DNA from: Syntrophorhabdaceae bacterium
GTDB lineage: Bacteria > Desulfobacterota > Syntrophorhabdia > Syntrophorhabdales > Syntrophorhabdaceae
NCBI GenBank assembly: GCA_026415675.1
Contig: JAOAGQ010000063.1
Location: 1-62,584 of the forward strand
Reading direction: 5' to 3'
Length of the DNA stretch: 62,584 nucleotides
Shown: positions 35,614 through 43,147 of the stretch, in pieces
Numbering within the stretch: position 1 is the stretch's first letter
Layout: every line of letters begins with the position of its first letter
Made by a program: the position numbers and the translations under genes
Notes under the pieces: generated by a model
Told to the model about the DNA's origin: nothing
Databases searched by the model: none
What the model saw: only the letters and a program-made list of their open reading frames with translations

Positions 35614-37040
35614 TGAAAAATAAAGGCCGTCTCCTGATTGCCGCTCCGTCAGGTCATTCGGGAAAGACCACGATAACCATAGGTATCTGTCGTCTTTTGG
35701 GAAAGATGGGGTATACTGTCCAGCCTTTTAAAAAAGGGCCCGACTATATAGACCCATCTTGGCTTACAGCAGCCTCGGGGAATGTATGTCGTAACCTCGA
35801 CAGCTTTATGATGGGCGAGGAGGCTTTAATACGCTCTTTTCATAGAGGCTCAAACAAAGCGGATATCACGGTGATCGAAGGCAACATGGGGCTATACGAC
35901 GGTATAGACGGGGACGGGAGGGATAGCTCTGCCTGTCTTGCCCGTCTTCTAAACATACCTGTTGTTTTGGTCATCAATTCTGCGAGGATGACGAGAAGCG
36001 TGGCGGCCCTGGTTAAGGGTTTTGTGGATTTTGAAAGGGGAACGCCTTTCGCAGGGGTGATTTTAAACAACGTATCAGGTTCAAGGCATGAGGCCAAACT
36101 CGTATGTGCCATCGAGAGGCACTGTGACATCCCTGTCCTTGGGGCCATACCGAGGGATAATGCCCTTCAGATTAAGGAGAGGCATCTGGGTTTGATCCCT
36201 TATAAGGAAATGGGCGAGGGAAACTTCTTTATAGAAAGGGCTGCGGATTTGGTTGCCTCCCATGTGGATATGGACAGGCTCATCGAGTCTATCAAGGTTA
36301 AAGACCCCTGTGGGATTGAGAATATAGAGCAAAGTACCGGTATGGCCGATGGGGTAAACGGAGATGAACATAGAGAAAACCTCTGCAGGATAGGGGTAAT
36401 CTACGACAAGGCCTTTAACTTTTACTATCAGGAGAATCTTGAGGCGCTTGAAAGGTGCGGGGCAGAGCTCATATTTATAGATACCTTCAAAGAGAAGACC
36501 CTCCCAAAGGTAGAGGGACTTTATATTGGCGGTGGTTTCCCTGAACTATACCTTGAAGAGATCATAGAAAACAGAACGCTTATGATGGACATAAGAGAGG
36601 CCGTTGAAGAGGGGCTCCCTGTGTACGGAGAATGTGGAGGTCTTATGTATCTCTCGAAGGGGGTATGGTTCAACGGAAAATTAAACAGGATGATCGGGGC
36701 AATCCCGATTGAGGTGGAATTTTCAAAGCGTCCCCAAGGCCATGGCTATGTGGTGGCAGAGGTTGCATCGGAAAACGGATATTTCCCGAAAGGGACGGTG
36801 ATAAGGGGACACGAATTCCACCACTCGAAGGTATCAAGGATGAACAATGTCCGAACGGTACTCGAACTAAAAAGAGGGTTTGGCATAGACGGGAAGACAG
36901 ATGGTGTTGTTTACAAGAATCTGTTCGCCGCCTATGTCCATATCCATACTTTCTCGGTGCCAGGATGGGCCTATGCCTTCATATCCCAGGCAGCGGGAAA
37001 CAGAGAGTATGGGCCTTCGAGGTTTTATATGATTTTATAG
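35613..37040 (+). CDS. dsrN: DsrN, cobyrinate a,c-diamide synthase-type amidase
   Basis: About 475 residues of the CobB/CbiA family. In dsr clusters this protein (DsrN) amidates siroheme for sulfite reductase; cobalamin amidation is the alternative role. The N-terminal ATPase domain has APSGHSGKTT and FKKGPDYIDPSWL; the C-terminal class I glutaminase domain has GGGFPELY and the nucleophile Cys in VYGECGGLMYLS, with HTFS near the end. Start is either GTG at 35610 or ATG at 35613; both overlap the dsrD stop. Placement in the dsr cluster favours siroheme. Confidence 0.9.
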   Translation: MKNKGRLLIAAPSGHSGKTTITIGICRLLGKMGYTVQPFKKGPDYIDPSWLTAASGNVCRNLDSFMMGEEALIRSFHRGSNKADITVIEGNMGLYDGIDGDGRDSSACLARLLNIPVVLVINSARMTRSVAALVKGFVDFERGTPFAGVILNNVSGSRHEAKLVCAIERHCDIPVLGAIPRDNALQIKERHLGLIPYKEMGEGNFFIERAADLVASHVDMDRLIESIKVKDPCGIENIEQSTGMADGVNGDEHRENLCRIGVIYDKAFNFYYQENLEALERCGAELIFIDTFKEKTLPKVEGLYIGGGFPELYLEEIIENRTLMMDIREAVEEGLPVYGECGGLMYLSKGVWFNGKLNRMIGAIPIEVEFSKRPQGHGYVVAEVASENGYFPKGTVIRGHEFHHSKVSRMNNVRTVLELKRGFGIDGKTDGVVYKNLFAAYVHIHTFSVPGWAYAFISQAAGNREYGPSRFYMIL

Positions 37041-37051
37041 GGGAGGTGTTT

Positions 37052-37249
37052 ATGGCAGAAGGAACAGAGATTATCAAATGTCCTGTGTGCGGTATGGAGA
37101 TAGAGGTTGGCTCCCAGGTGGCAAAACTCTATGGAGCTGTAAGGGCGGCACCAAGGGCTACAAGCACATATGAGGGCAAGGAATACCATTTTTGTTGTAA
37201 GGCATGTAAGAAAAAATTTGATGAGAAACCTAAAGATTATATAAAATAA
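37052..37249 (+). CDS. Small YHS-domain metal-binding protein
   Basis: A 65-residue soluble protein made of one YHS/TRASH-like domain: CPVCGMEIEV near the N-terminus and YHFCCKACKKKF near the C-terminus, giving five cysteines likely to bind iron, zinc or copper. The ATG at 37052 follows GGGGAGGTG. It sits 11 bases after dsrN and 33 bases before dsrC, within what looks like the same transcript. Its job there is unknown; metal delivery or sensing for Dsr assembly is a guess. Confidence 0.8.
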   Translation: MAEGTEIIKCPVCGMEIEVGSQVAKLYGAVRAAPRATSTYEGKEYHFCCKACKKKFDEKPKDYIK

Positions 37250-37282
37250 AACAATACCCAAATTTAGTACAGGAGGAGAGAA

Positions 37283-37600
37283 ATGCCAAAGGCGACACTC
37301 GGTGGAATCGAAATTGAAATCGATGAGGATGGTTTTATCCAGGAACCAGAAAAATGGAGTAAGGAGGTAGCGGAGGACCTCGCAAAGATCGAAGAGGCGT
37401 ACCCTATGGGAGAAGACCACTGGAAGGTGGTTAATTATCTCAGGGATTACTACCTTAAATACGAGATAGCCCCACCCATCAGGATGCTCGTGAAACAGAC
37501 AGGGATGGATCTAAAAAAGATATACCAGCTTTTCCCGAGTGGTCCTGCGAAAGGGGCGTGCAAGGTGGCGGGGCTCCCAAAGCCGACGGGATGTGTGTGA
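37283..37600 (+). CDS. dsrC: DsrC sulfur carrier protein
   Basis: A 105-residue DsrC. The flexible C-terminal arm carries both redox cysteines, Cys93 and Cys104 (GACKVAGLPKPTGCV, CX10C), which bear the trisulfide product of DsrAB and are reduced at DsrMK. Both being present separates true DsrC from TusE-type or regulatory homologues. The central HTH-like region includes DHWKVVNYLRDYYLKYEIAP. A strong AGGAGGAG precedes the ATG. Confidence 0.97.
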   Translation: MPKATLGGIEIEIDEDGFIQEPEKWSKEVAEDLAKIEEAYPMGEDHWKVVNYLRDYYLKYEIAPPIRMLVKQTGMDLKKIYQLFPSGPAKGACKVAGLPKPTGCV

Positions 37601-37695
37601 GAAGGCCGTATATATGTTCTGGTATAGGAGTTAGGCGTTAGAACCTGTGTACGCGTTAAATGGTGTTTGAAAAAAATTAAAACCGAAGGAGAAAC

Positions 37696-38577
37696 ATGGG
37701 CAGCGCCGTTGTAATAATCTTTTATGGTAGTATTCTATTTTGTTTGGTGGGGGTAGTGGTACGCCTTATAAAATTTATCAAGATGCCCGTTCACTTAAAA
37801 TGGGAATTTTATAAGGGAAGTTCCATATACGAACAGATGGAATGGTGGACAAAAGAACAGGTGAACCTCTGGGAGAAGGTAAAGTCTACAATCCTTGATG
37901 TCCTTCTCCTTAGGGAATACTACCATAGAAACAGGCCTTTTTGGTCGGTTTTATACCTTTTTCACCTGGGTATTTACCTACTTATCCTATGGCATGTCTG
38001 GCTTTTTATTGCTTCGGTAGCAGTAGAACCTGAAACCGCCTCCACTGCTGGCCTGATATGGGGACATACGGCGACTGCCCTTGCCTTTATTGGGGGTCTT
38101 GGGATTCTTATAAAAAGAATAACCGATAGTGAACTGAAGCTCTATTATCCCCCTTTACACTATATTAAATGGGTGGTGATGCTGTTTACGCTTCTCGAGG
38201 CCTTCTATGCGGTTCAGTACTATTTCGATGCCTCCATGCCTGCCCTGCTTAAGTATGTAAAAACACAGGTCACCTTTGGTGATATAGAGCACAAGCTCCA
38301 CCCTCCTCCGGCAACGGCTATCCACGTATTGCTGGCCTCCATCTGGCTTATATATCTGCCATTCAGCCATATAATGCGTCTCTTCTTGAGATATTACCAC
38401 TACCTGGTCTATGACGATGTCCCCAATGTGAAAGGAGGCCCAATGGAGCATAAGATTAGAAAACTCCTCGGTTTGTCTGTCAGTTGGTCTGCCCCCCATA
38501 TCCAAAAAGGAAAAACATGGGGCGAAGTTGCAACGGAGATACCAAAAGAGTTATCAAAAGGGGCAGCGGGTAAATGA
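37696..38577 (+). CDS. dsrM: DsrM, NarI-like membrane cytochrome b subunit
   Basis: A 293-residue membrane protein with five or six membrane segments, related to the NarI/HdrE cytochrome b. Candidate heme-ligand histidines are in FHLGIYLLILWHVW, WGHTATAL, YPPLHYIKW and HIMRLFLRYYHYL. It takes electrons from menaquinol and passes them to DsrK. The preceding 95-base gap has no clear promoter, so it probably belongs to the dsr transcript. Its stop overlaps the dsrK start as ATGA. Confidence 0.92.
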   Translation: MGSAVVIIFYGSILFCLVGVVVRLIKFIKMPVHLKWEFYKGSSIYEQMEWWTKEQVNLWEKVKSTILDVLLLREYYHRNRPFWSVLYLFHLGIYLLILWHVWLFIASVAVEPETASTAGLIWGHTATALAFIGGLGILIKRITDSELKLYYPPLHYIKWVVMLFTLLEAFYAVQYYFDASMPALLKYVKTQVTFGDIEHKLHPPPATAIHVLLASIWLIYLPFSHIMRLFLRYYHYLVYDDVPNVKGGPMEHKIRKLLGLSVSWSAPHIQKGKTWGEVATEIPKELSKGAAGK

Positions 38578-40181
38578 AAAGGATAAAGGTAAGCGATATA
38601 AGTAAGAATAACGAAGAACAGCTCCTCCATATCAAAGAAGAAGAACTGATGCAACTGCCATACATAGGGGAGGCAGAGAACAAAGGGGAACCTGTAAAAC
38701 CCCTTACAGAAAAACAGCAGGCCGGTTTCGAACATTCCCTTGATGGTGTTTCCGCATGTACCATACCAAAGCCAAAAGATAAAGAGGAAGAGGAAAGGTT
38801 TGTTAGAAGCTTCCTTGAGGGTCTTAAAAAATTGATTTCAGAGAAGGACAACTGGACATTTCTCCAGCAACTGCTCCTATCCCTCGACTCCTGTGCAAAA
38901 TGCCAGACCTGTAACGATGCCTGCTCTATATATTTAGGAAGCGGAAAACAGGATATTTACAGGCCCACGTACCGTTCGGAGGTATTAAGGAGGATTGTAA
39001 ATAAGTATATAAAAAAGGGTGGAAAAATATTTGCGAAGCTAACAGGTAGCGATGTTGATCTAAACTGGGCGACAATCGCCCGTCTCGCAGAACTTGCTTA
39101 CAGGTGTACGATGTGTAGAAGGTGCGCCGCATCATGCCCTTTGGGGTGTGATAACGGTTTAATAACCCATGAACTGAGGAAGCTGTTCAGCGAGGAGATG
39201 GGTATAGCCGCCAAAGAACTCCATGACTTAGGTACCGTGCAACAACTGAAGGTCGGCGCCAGTACAGGGATTACCCCCCCGGCATTTAAAGATATCGTTC
39301 AATTTATGGAAGAGGAGATAGAGGAAAAGACAGGGAAAAAAATTAAAATACCTGTTGATAAGAAAGGGGCTGACATCCTGCTTATTCACAATAGCGGTGA
39401 ATATCTCTCTTGGCTTGAAAACCCCGAGGCCTTTGCGATCATATTCGAAGAAGCAGGTATAAGCTGGACGCTATCGAGCGAACTATACGGATACGAGGGA
39501 ACCAATTACGGGGTTTGGTATGACGATATCCAGTTCAGCAGAGTTGCCCTGAAACACATAGAAATTGCCCGAAAACTGAATGTAAAAAAGATTGTTGTCG
39601 GTGAATGTGGCCATGCCACAAAGGCCCTTGTTGTGATAGCGGACAGGATACTCGTTGATGATATGAATTTTCCGAGGGAGAGTGCCCTGCCTTTACTCTA
39701 TGACCTTGTGTGTAATGGTAAATTAAAACTCGACCCCACCCGCAACAACTTTCCTGTGACCCTCCATGACCCCTGTAACATGGTGAGACTAATGGGTATT
39801 GTTGAGCCCCAGAGGGAGGTGTTAAGGAAAATCTGTCCCGATTTCAGGGAAATGGAGCCCCATGGTGTAGATAACTACTGCTGCGGAGGGGGAAGTGGTT
39901 TTGCGATTATGCAGTCGATGAATTTCCCTGACTGGAGAAGTGCCGTCTCGGGGAGGATGAAAATGAAACAGATCCTCGAGGCATTCTCCGATGTGATATC
40001 CCCGGAACACAAAAAGTACGTATGTGCCCCCTGCTCGAACTGCAAAGGGCAGATAAGGGAACTCTTCAATTATTACAACGTGAATGAGAAATATGGCATT
40101 TACTACGGTGGTCTTGTAGAGTTGATCGTCAATGCGATGGTAGATATCGAAAAACCCTTTATAGAATGGGATTGGCATTGA
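38574..40181 (+). CDS. dsrK: DsrK, HdrD-like Fe-S subunit
   Basis: A 535-residue cytoplasmic iron-sulfur protein. Two [4Fe-4S] motifs are CAKCQTCNDACSIY and CTMCRRCAASCPLGC. The catalytic cluster is held by CCG domains, seen as GECGHATKALV, LHDPCNMVR, YCCGGGSGF and CAPCSNCKGQIREL. With DsrM it forms a minimal DsrMK complex reducing the DsrC trisulfide. About 100 acidic residues at the N-terminus precede the first cluster. It overlaps dsrM by four bases. No dsrJ, dsrO or dsrP follows. Confidence 0.95.
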   Translation: MKRIKVSDISKNNEEQLLHIKEEELMQLPYIGEAENKGEPVKPLTEKQQAGFEHSLDGVSACTIPKPKDKEEEERFVRSFLEGLKKLISEKDNWTFLQQLLLSLDSCAKCQTCNDACSIYLGSGKQDIYRPTYRSEVLRRIVNKYIKKGGKIFAKLTGSDVDLNWATIARLAELAYRCTMCRRCAASCPLGCDNGLITHELRKLFSEEMGIAAKELHDLGTVQQLKVGASTGITPPAFKDIVQFMEEEIEEKTGKKIKIPVDKKGADILLIHNSGEYLSWLENPEAFAIIFEEAGISWTLSSELYGYEGTNYGVWYDDIQFSRVALKHIEIARKLNVKKIVVGECGHATKALVVIADRILVDDMNFPRESALPLLYDLVCNGKLKLDPTRNNFPVTLHDPCNMVRLMGIVEPQREVLRKICPDFREMEPHGVDNYCCGGGSGFAIMQSMNFPDWRSAVSGRMKMKQILEAFSDVISPEHKKYVCAPCSNCKGQIRELFNYYNVNEKYGIYYGGLVELIVNAMVDIEKPFIEWDWH

Positions 40182-40182
40182 A

Positions 40183-40524
40183 ATGGATGATAAAAGAAAG
40201 GTAATTATCCTCGGCTCAGAACATATAGGAAAAGGGGATGAAACCCTTGGCTATGCCATTATGATGACCTTCCTTGAGACCCTGATAAAAAGGGAGGATA
40301 GGCCAAAGGCCATCATATTCTGGAATACCGCGGTAAAACTCCTTGTTGAGGGTTCCCCTGCTGTCCCGAGGCTTAAAGCCCTTGAGGAAAAGGGGGTAGA
40401 GCTTCTCGCGGGGAGGCTATGTCTAACCGATTTATGTATCGCCGATACCGTTGTGGTGGGTAAGGCTGTCTCAATGGATGAGATCCTCGATGTGATCCTC
40501 CATAATGAAACCATAAGCCTTTAG
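40183..40524 (+). CDS. DsrE/YedF-like sulfurtransferase-family protein
   Basis: A 113-residue DsrE-fold protein closest by pattern to the C-terminal domain of YedF: GKGDETLGYAIMMTFLETL, then AIIFWNTAVKLLVEGS, then a cysteine loop LLAGRLCLTDLCIAD and the closing VSMDEILDVIL. It begins one base after the dsrK stop, so it is translated with the dsr genes. It is a single protein, not the DsrEFH trio of sulfur oxidisers. A role as a sulfur relay to or from DsrC is plausible but not shown. Confidence 0.78.
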   Translation: MDDKRKVIILGSEHIGKGDETLGYAIMMTFLETLIKREDRPKAIIFWNTAVKLLVEGSPAVPRLKALEEKGVELLAGRLCLTDLCIADTVVVGKAVSMDEILDVILHNETISL

Positions 40525-40537
40525 TTGCACCCGATTG

Positions 40538-42364
40538 TTATAATTCTATCCTTGTTACAACACCGTGGAGCTTATTAGCCGGCAGGTCGTAAAACTGGAT
40601 AAAGGGGGGGGCAAGTCTCTTCATGAAGGAGAAGATCTTCCAGATGGCATTATCCGTTACGATCTCTTCCAAGCCATAGAAAATCCCTTTCTCCACAATC
40701 CCTGCCTTCTGGATCTCCTTTTCTATATCCAGGACCTCCATATAGCCCATCTGGATCTCAAAGGACCTTAATCCCTCCGCGAGGGTCTCCTTGAAGAAAC
40801 TTTTAACCCCGAAGGGTTTGTCTGTAGTGACTATGGAGATTATGATGTTGTCTTCGTATATGATGTTGTTCATAAACATGGTATGGACGATATAACCGGG
40901 TATTTTTTTCGTATCCCTCGCGAAAAAGAGGGCCGTTCCTTTTATCTTGTTCAACTCCTTATACAGCTGGTTGTAACTAACGAGGAAGGTTTCAACGGCA
41001 AGGGGTCTTAGAGATTTGTAGAGTTTTATCTGGCCTGCCGTATATATCATGATGAGGGACAGGGGTATGGCGGCTATGATCAGGGACCAGTACCCACCGT
41101 GGGGAATCTTATATGTGTTCGAAAGGAGGAAGATAAAGTCGACGATGGTCACGAAGAAGGCGATCCCCGTTTTGACCTTTTCCTTTCGGAGATAGAATAT
41201 GGTTGTCATCATGATCCCCGTTAGGGTCATTGTTCCGGTGACGGCGAGCCCGTATGCTGCGGCCAGTTTGTTCGACTCTTTGAAGAGGTAGATGATGAAG
41301 ATAACAGAAACGAGGAGGAACCAGTTTACAAAACCTATGTATATCTGGGAACGGAGTTTTGTGGAGGTGTACTCGATCTTGAGCATGGGCATCAACCTTG
41401 TGTTGATACCCTGGTATACAACGGAGAACATACCGCTTATCATCGCCTGAGAGGCGATGATCGTTGCGATTATGCTCAATACGAGAAAGGGGATGTATAA
41501 GAACACGGAATGCTGGAATACCATACTGAAGAGTACGTTCCACGAACTCCCCTGATTCTTTATGAGAAAGGCCCCCTGGCCGAAGTAGTTGAGGAGTAAG
41601 GCGACAAAGACAAAGACCCAACCCCTGATGATGGGTTTTCTACCGAGATGTCCCATATCCGCATATAGGGCCTCCCCTCCCGTTGCGCAGAGAATTACCT
41701 CGGAGAGGACAAAAAAACCGGATATCCCGTTTTCATACATGAATTTGAAGGCATAGTAGGGATTAAGGGCCTTAAAGACATAAGGCACATGGAAAATGGA
41801 GAGGATACCGTAGGTGGCGAGGGAAATAAACCATAAGAGCATAAGGGGACCAAAGGCAAAGGCGACTTTTTCCGTCCCCTTTTTCTGAAAGGCAAAGAGA
41901 CCTATGGCAATGGCGCTTGCAATGAGGATCAAGGTCATCTGACTTGTATGTTTTAGACCGGGGATGAGAAGCATACCTTCAACGGCACTCAAGATACTTA
42001 TGGCAGGGGTGATAACCCCATCTCCTACGAGAAGGGAAATACCTATAAAGGTGAGGATGGTGAAGAAAAGGGCGGCCCTACCTTTTTTGATGAGACGGAG
42101 AAGGAGGCTCCGGAGCACGATCGTACCCCCTTCACCTTTTTCTCCAAGGCTCATGGCAAGCCAGGCATATTCGATGGACACAAGGATTGTCAAAGTCCAG
42201 ACAACAAGGGAAAGAACACCTATCACATTTGCCTCGGTCGGCTTGGTAAGGAGGAAGACAACCGTTAAGGTGTATATTGGGCTTGTTCCGATATCGCCAA
42301 AGACAAGACCCAAAGATTTTATCGTATCCCGCGTCGATTCTTTGAGTCTATTATAATCTGCCAT
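40538..42364 (-). CDS. kup: Kup-family potassium uptake protein
   Basis: A 608-residue KUP/HAK/KT transporter with about twelve membrane segments in residues 1-450 and a soluble C-terminal domain. Diagnostic stretches: LGLVFGDIGTSPIYTL at the start, then GEGGTIVLRSLL, GDGVITPAISILSAVEG, and GGEALYADMGHLGRKPI. It imports K+ with protons. Convergent with the dsr transcript with only 13 bases between, where I see no hairpin. Confidence 0.96.
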   Translation of the reverse strand: MADYNRLKESTRDTIKSLGLVFGDIGTSPIYTLTVVFLLTKPTEANVIGVLSLVVWTLTILVSIEYAWLAMSLGEKGEGGTIVLRSLLLRLIKKGRAALFFTILTFIGISLLVGDGVITPAISILSAVEGMLLIPGLKHTSQMTLILIASAIAIGLFAFQKKGTEKVAFAFGPLMLLWFISLATYGILSIFHVPYVFKALNPYYAFKFMYENGISGFFVLSEVILCATGGEALYADMGHLGRKPIIRGWVFVFVALLLNYFGQGAFLIKNQGSSWNVLFSMVFQHSVFLYIPFLVLSIIATIIASQAMISGMFSVVYQGINTRLMPMLKIEYTSTKLRSQIYIGFVNWFLLVSVIFIIYLFKESNKLAAAYGLAVTGTMTLTGIMMTTIFYLRKEKVKTGIAFFVTIVDFIFLLSNTYKIPHGGYWSLIIAAIPLSLIMIYTAGQIKLYKSLRPLAVETFLVSYNQLYKELNKIKGTALFFARDTKKIPGYIVHTMFMNNIIYEDNIIISIVTTDKPFGVKSFFKETLAEGLRSFEIQMGYMEVLDIEKEIQKAGIVEKGIFYGLEEIVTDNAIWKIFSFMKRLAPPFIQFYDLPANKLHGVVTRIEL

Positions 42365-42406
42365 ATAAAGTATTCGATGGGGTTTCCATATCCGTATTTT
42401 TCGTCT

Positions 42407-42434
42407 ATTCTACCATACTTTTCAATAAATTCAA
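42407..42434 (-). promoter_or_regulatory. Putative kup promoter
   Basis: Minus strand: TTGAAT (42434-42429), a 16-base spacer ending in TGG (extended -10), and TAGAAT (42412-42407). It is 43 bases before the kup ATG. Confidence 0.5.
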
Positions 42435-42480
42435 CGCCAAGATTTACTGTAAAAAGTATCTTGACAATCAATTCAATACG

Positions 42481-42510
42481 TTGACAAATAATGGTATCGT
42501 CAATTCTAAT
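42481..42510 (+). promoter_or_regulatory. Putative promoter for the DUF488 gene
   Basis: TTGACA at 42481-42486, an 18-base spacer and TCTAAT at 42505-42510. A second perfect TTGACA begins 20 bases upstream at 42461, giving a direct repeat that could also bind a regulator. Confidence 0.5.
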
Positions 42511-42528
42511 TACAGGAAGGGATAAGCG

Positions 42529-42963
42529 ATGAAGATATACACGATAGGATTTACAAAGAGCACGGCCGAGTCTTTTTTCACCCGATTAAAGGAGGCATCT
42601 GTGAAGAAGGTGATCGATGTGAGATTAAACAACGTCTCCCAGCTTGCGGGCTTTACAAAAAAGGATGACCTTAAGTATTTTTTGAAGGCCATCTGCGGGA
42701 TCGATTATAAACACATGCCGGAGTTGGCCCCTACCCAGGATATTCTGGATGCCTATAAAAAGCATAAAGGGGACTGGTCAATGTATGAGAAACTTTTTTT
42801 AGAGCTTTTAAGGACCCGCAGGGTAGAGGAGGTTCTCCCCCGTATCGAATTCGATCACGCCTGCCTTCTGTGTAGTGAGGATAAACCCCAGCATTGCCAT
42901 CGCCGCCTAATAGCAGAATATCTGAGGGATAAATGGGGGGATATTGAGATCATCCACCTGTAG
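42529..42963 (+). CDS. DUF488 family protein
   Basis: A 144-residue soluble protein of the DUF488 family. It opens with YTIGFTKSTAESFFTRL and has VIDVRLNN, then ends with CLLCSEDKPQHCHRRLIAEYL, the family C-terminal motif with conserved cysteine, glutamate, histidine and arginines. The biochemical function is unknown. It is transcribed alone, divergently from kup. Confidence 0.88.
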   Translation: MKIYTIGFTKSTAESFFTRLKEASVKKVIDVRLNNVSQLAGFTKKDDLKYFLKAICGIDYKHMPELAPTQDILDAYKKHKGDWSMYEKLFLELLRTRRVEEVLPRIEFDHACLLCSEDKPQHCHRRLIAEYLRDKWGDIEIIHL

Positions 42964-43071
42964 ATGATAATAACCAGCTATATGTATCTATGGGACAGGG
43001 CACACGGAAACCGTAGAGGAAAAGACGGAAAAATATAAGGGAGAACGCTAAAACTCGGGGTCTTTTAATGC

Positions 43072-43100
43072 TTGATTTTTAAGGAAAAGCCATGTAAAAT
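43072..43100 (+). promoter_or_regulatory. Putative promoter for the EF-G-like gene
   Basis: TTGATT at 43072-43077, a 17-base spacer and TAAAAT at 43095-43100, giving a leader of about 40 bases to the ATG at 43148, which has AAAGGAG in front. The rest of the 184-base gap (42964-43071) contains CGGAAACCG and a purine-rich stretch without a clear identity. Confidence 0.5.
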
Positions 43101-43147
43101 TCACAGAATTTTATTCAATTTCCCATTTGATCGAAAGGAGTTTTTAC

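Noticed and set aside
33143-40524. Sulfur-oxidising (reverse) dsr system
   Set aside because: dsrD is present and dsrEFH and dsrL are not; the single DsrE-like gene resembles YedF.
42985-43060. Possible c-di-GMP (GEMM-I) riboswitch, suggested by ACAGGGCACACGG
   Set aside because: The second conserved block (GGGACGCAAAGCC-like) and the tetraloop/receptor are missing; only a short similarity.
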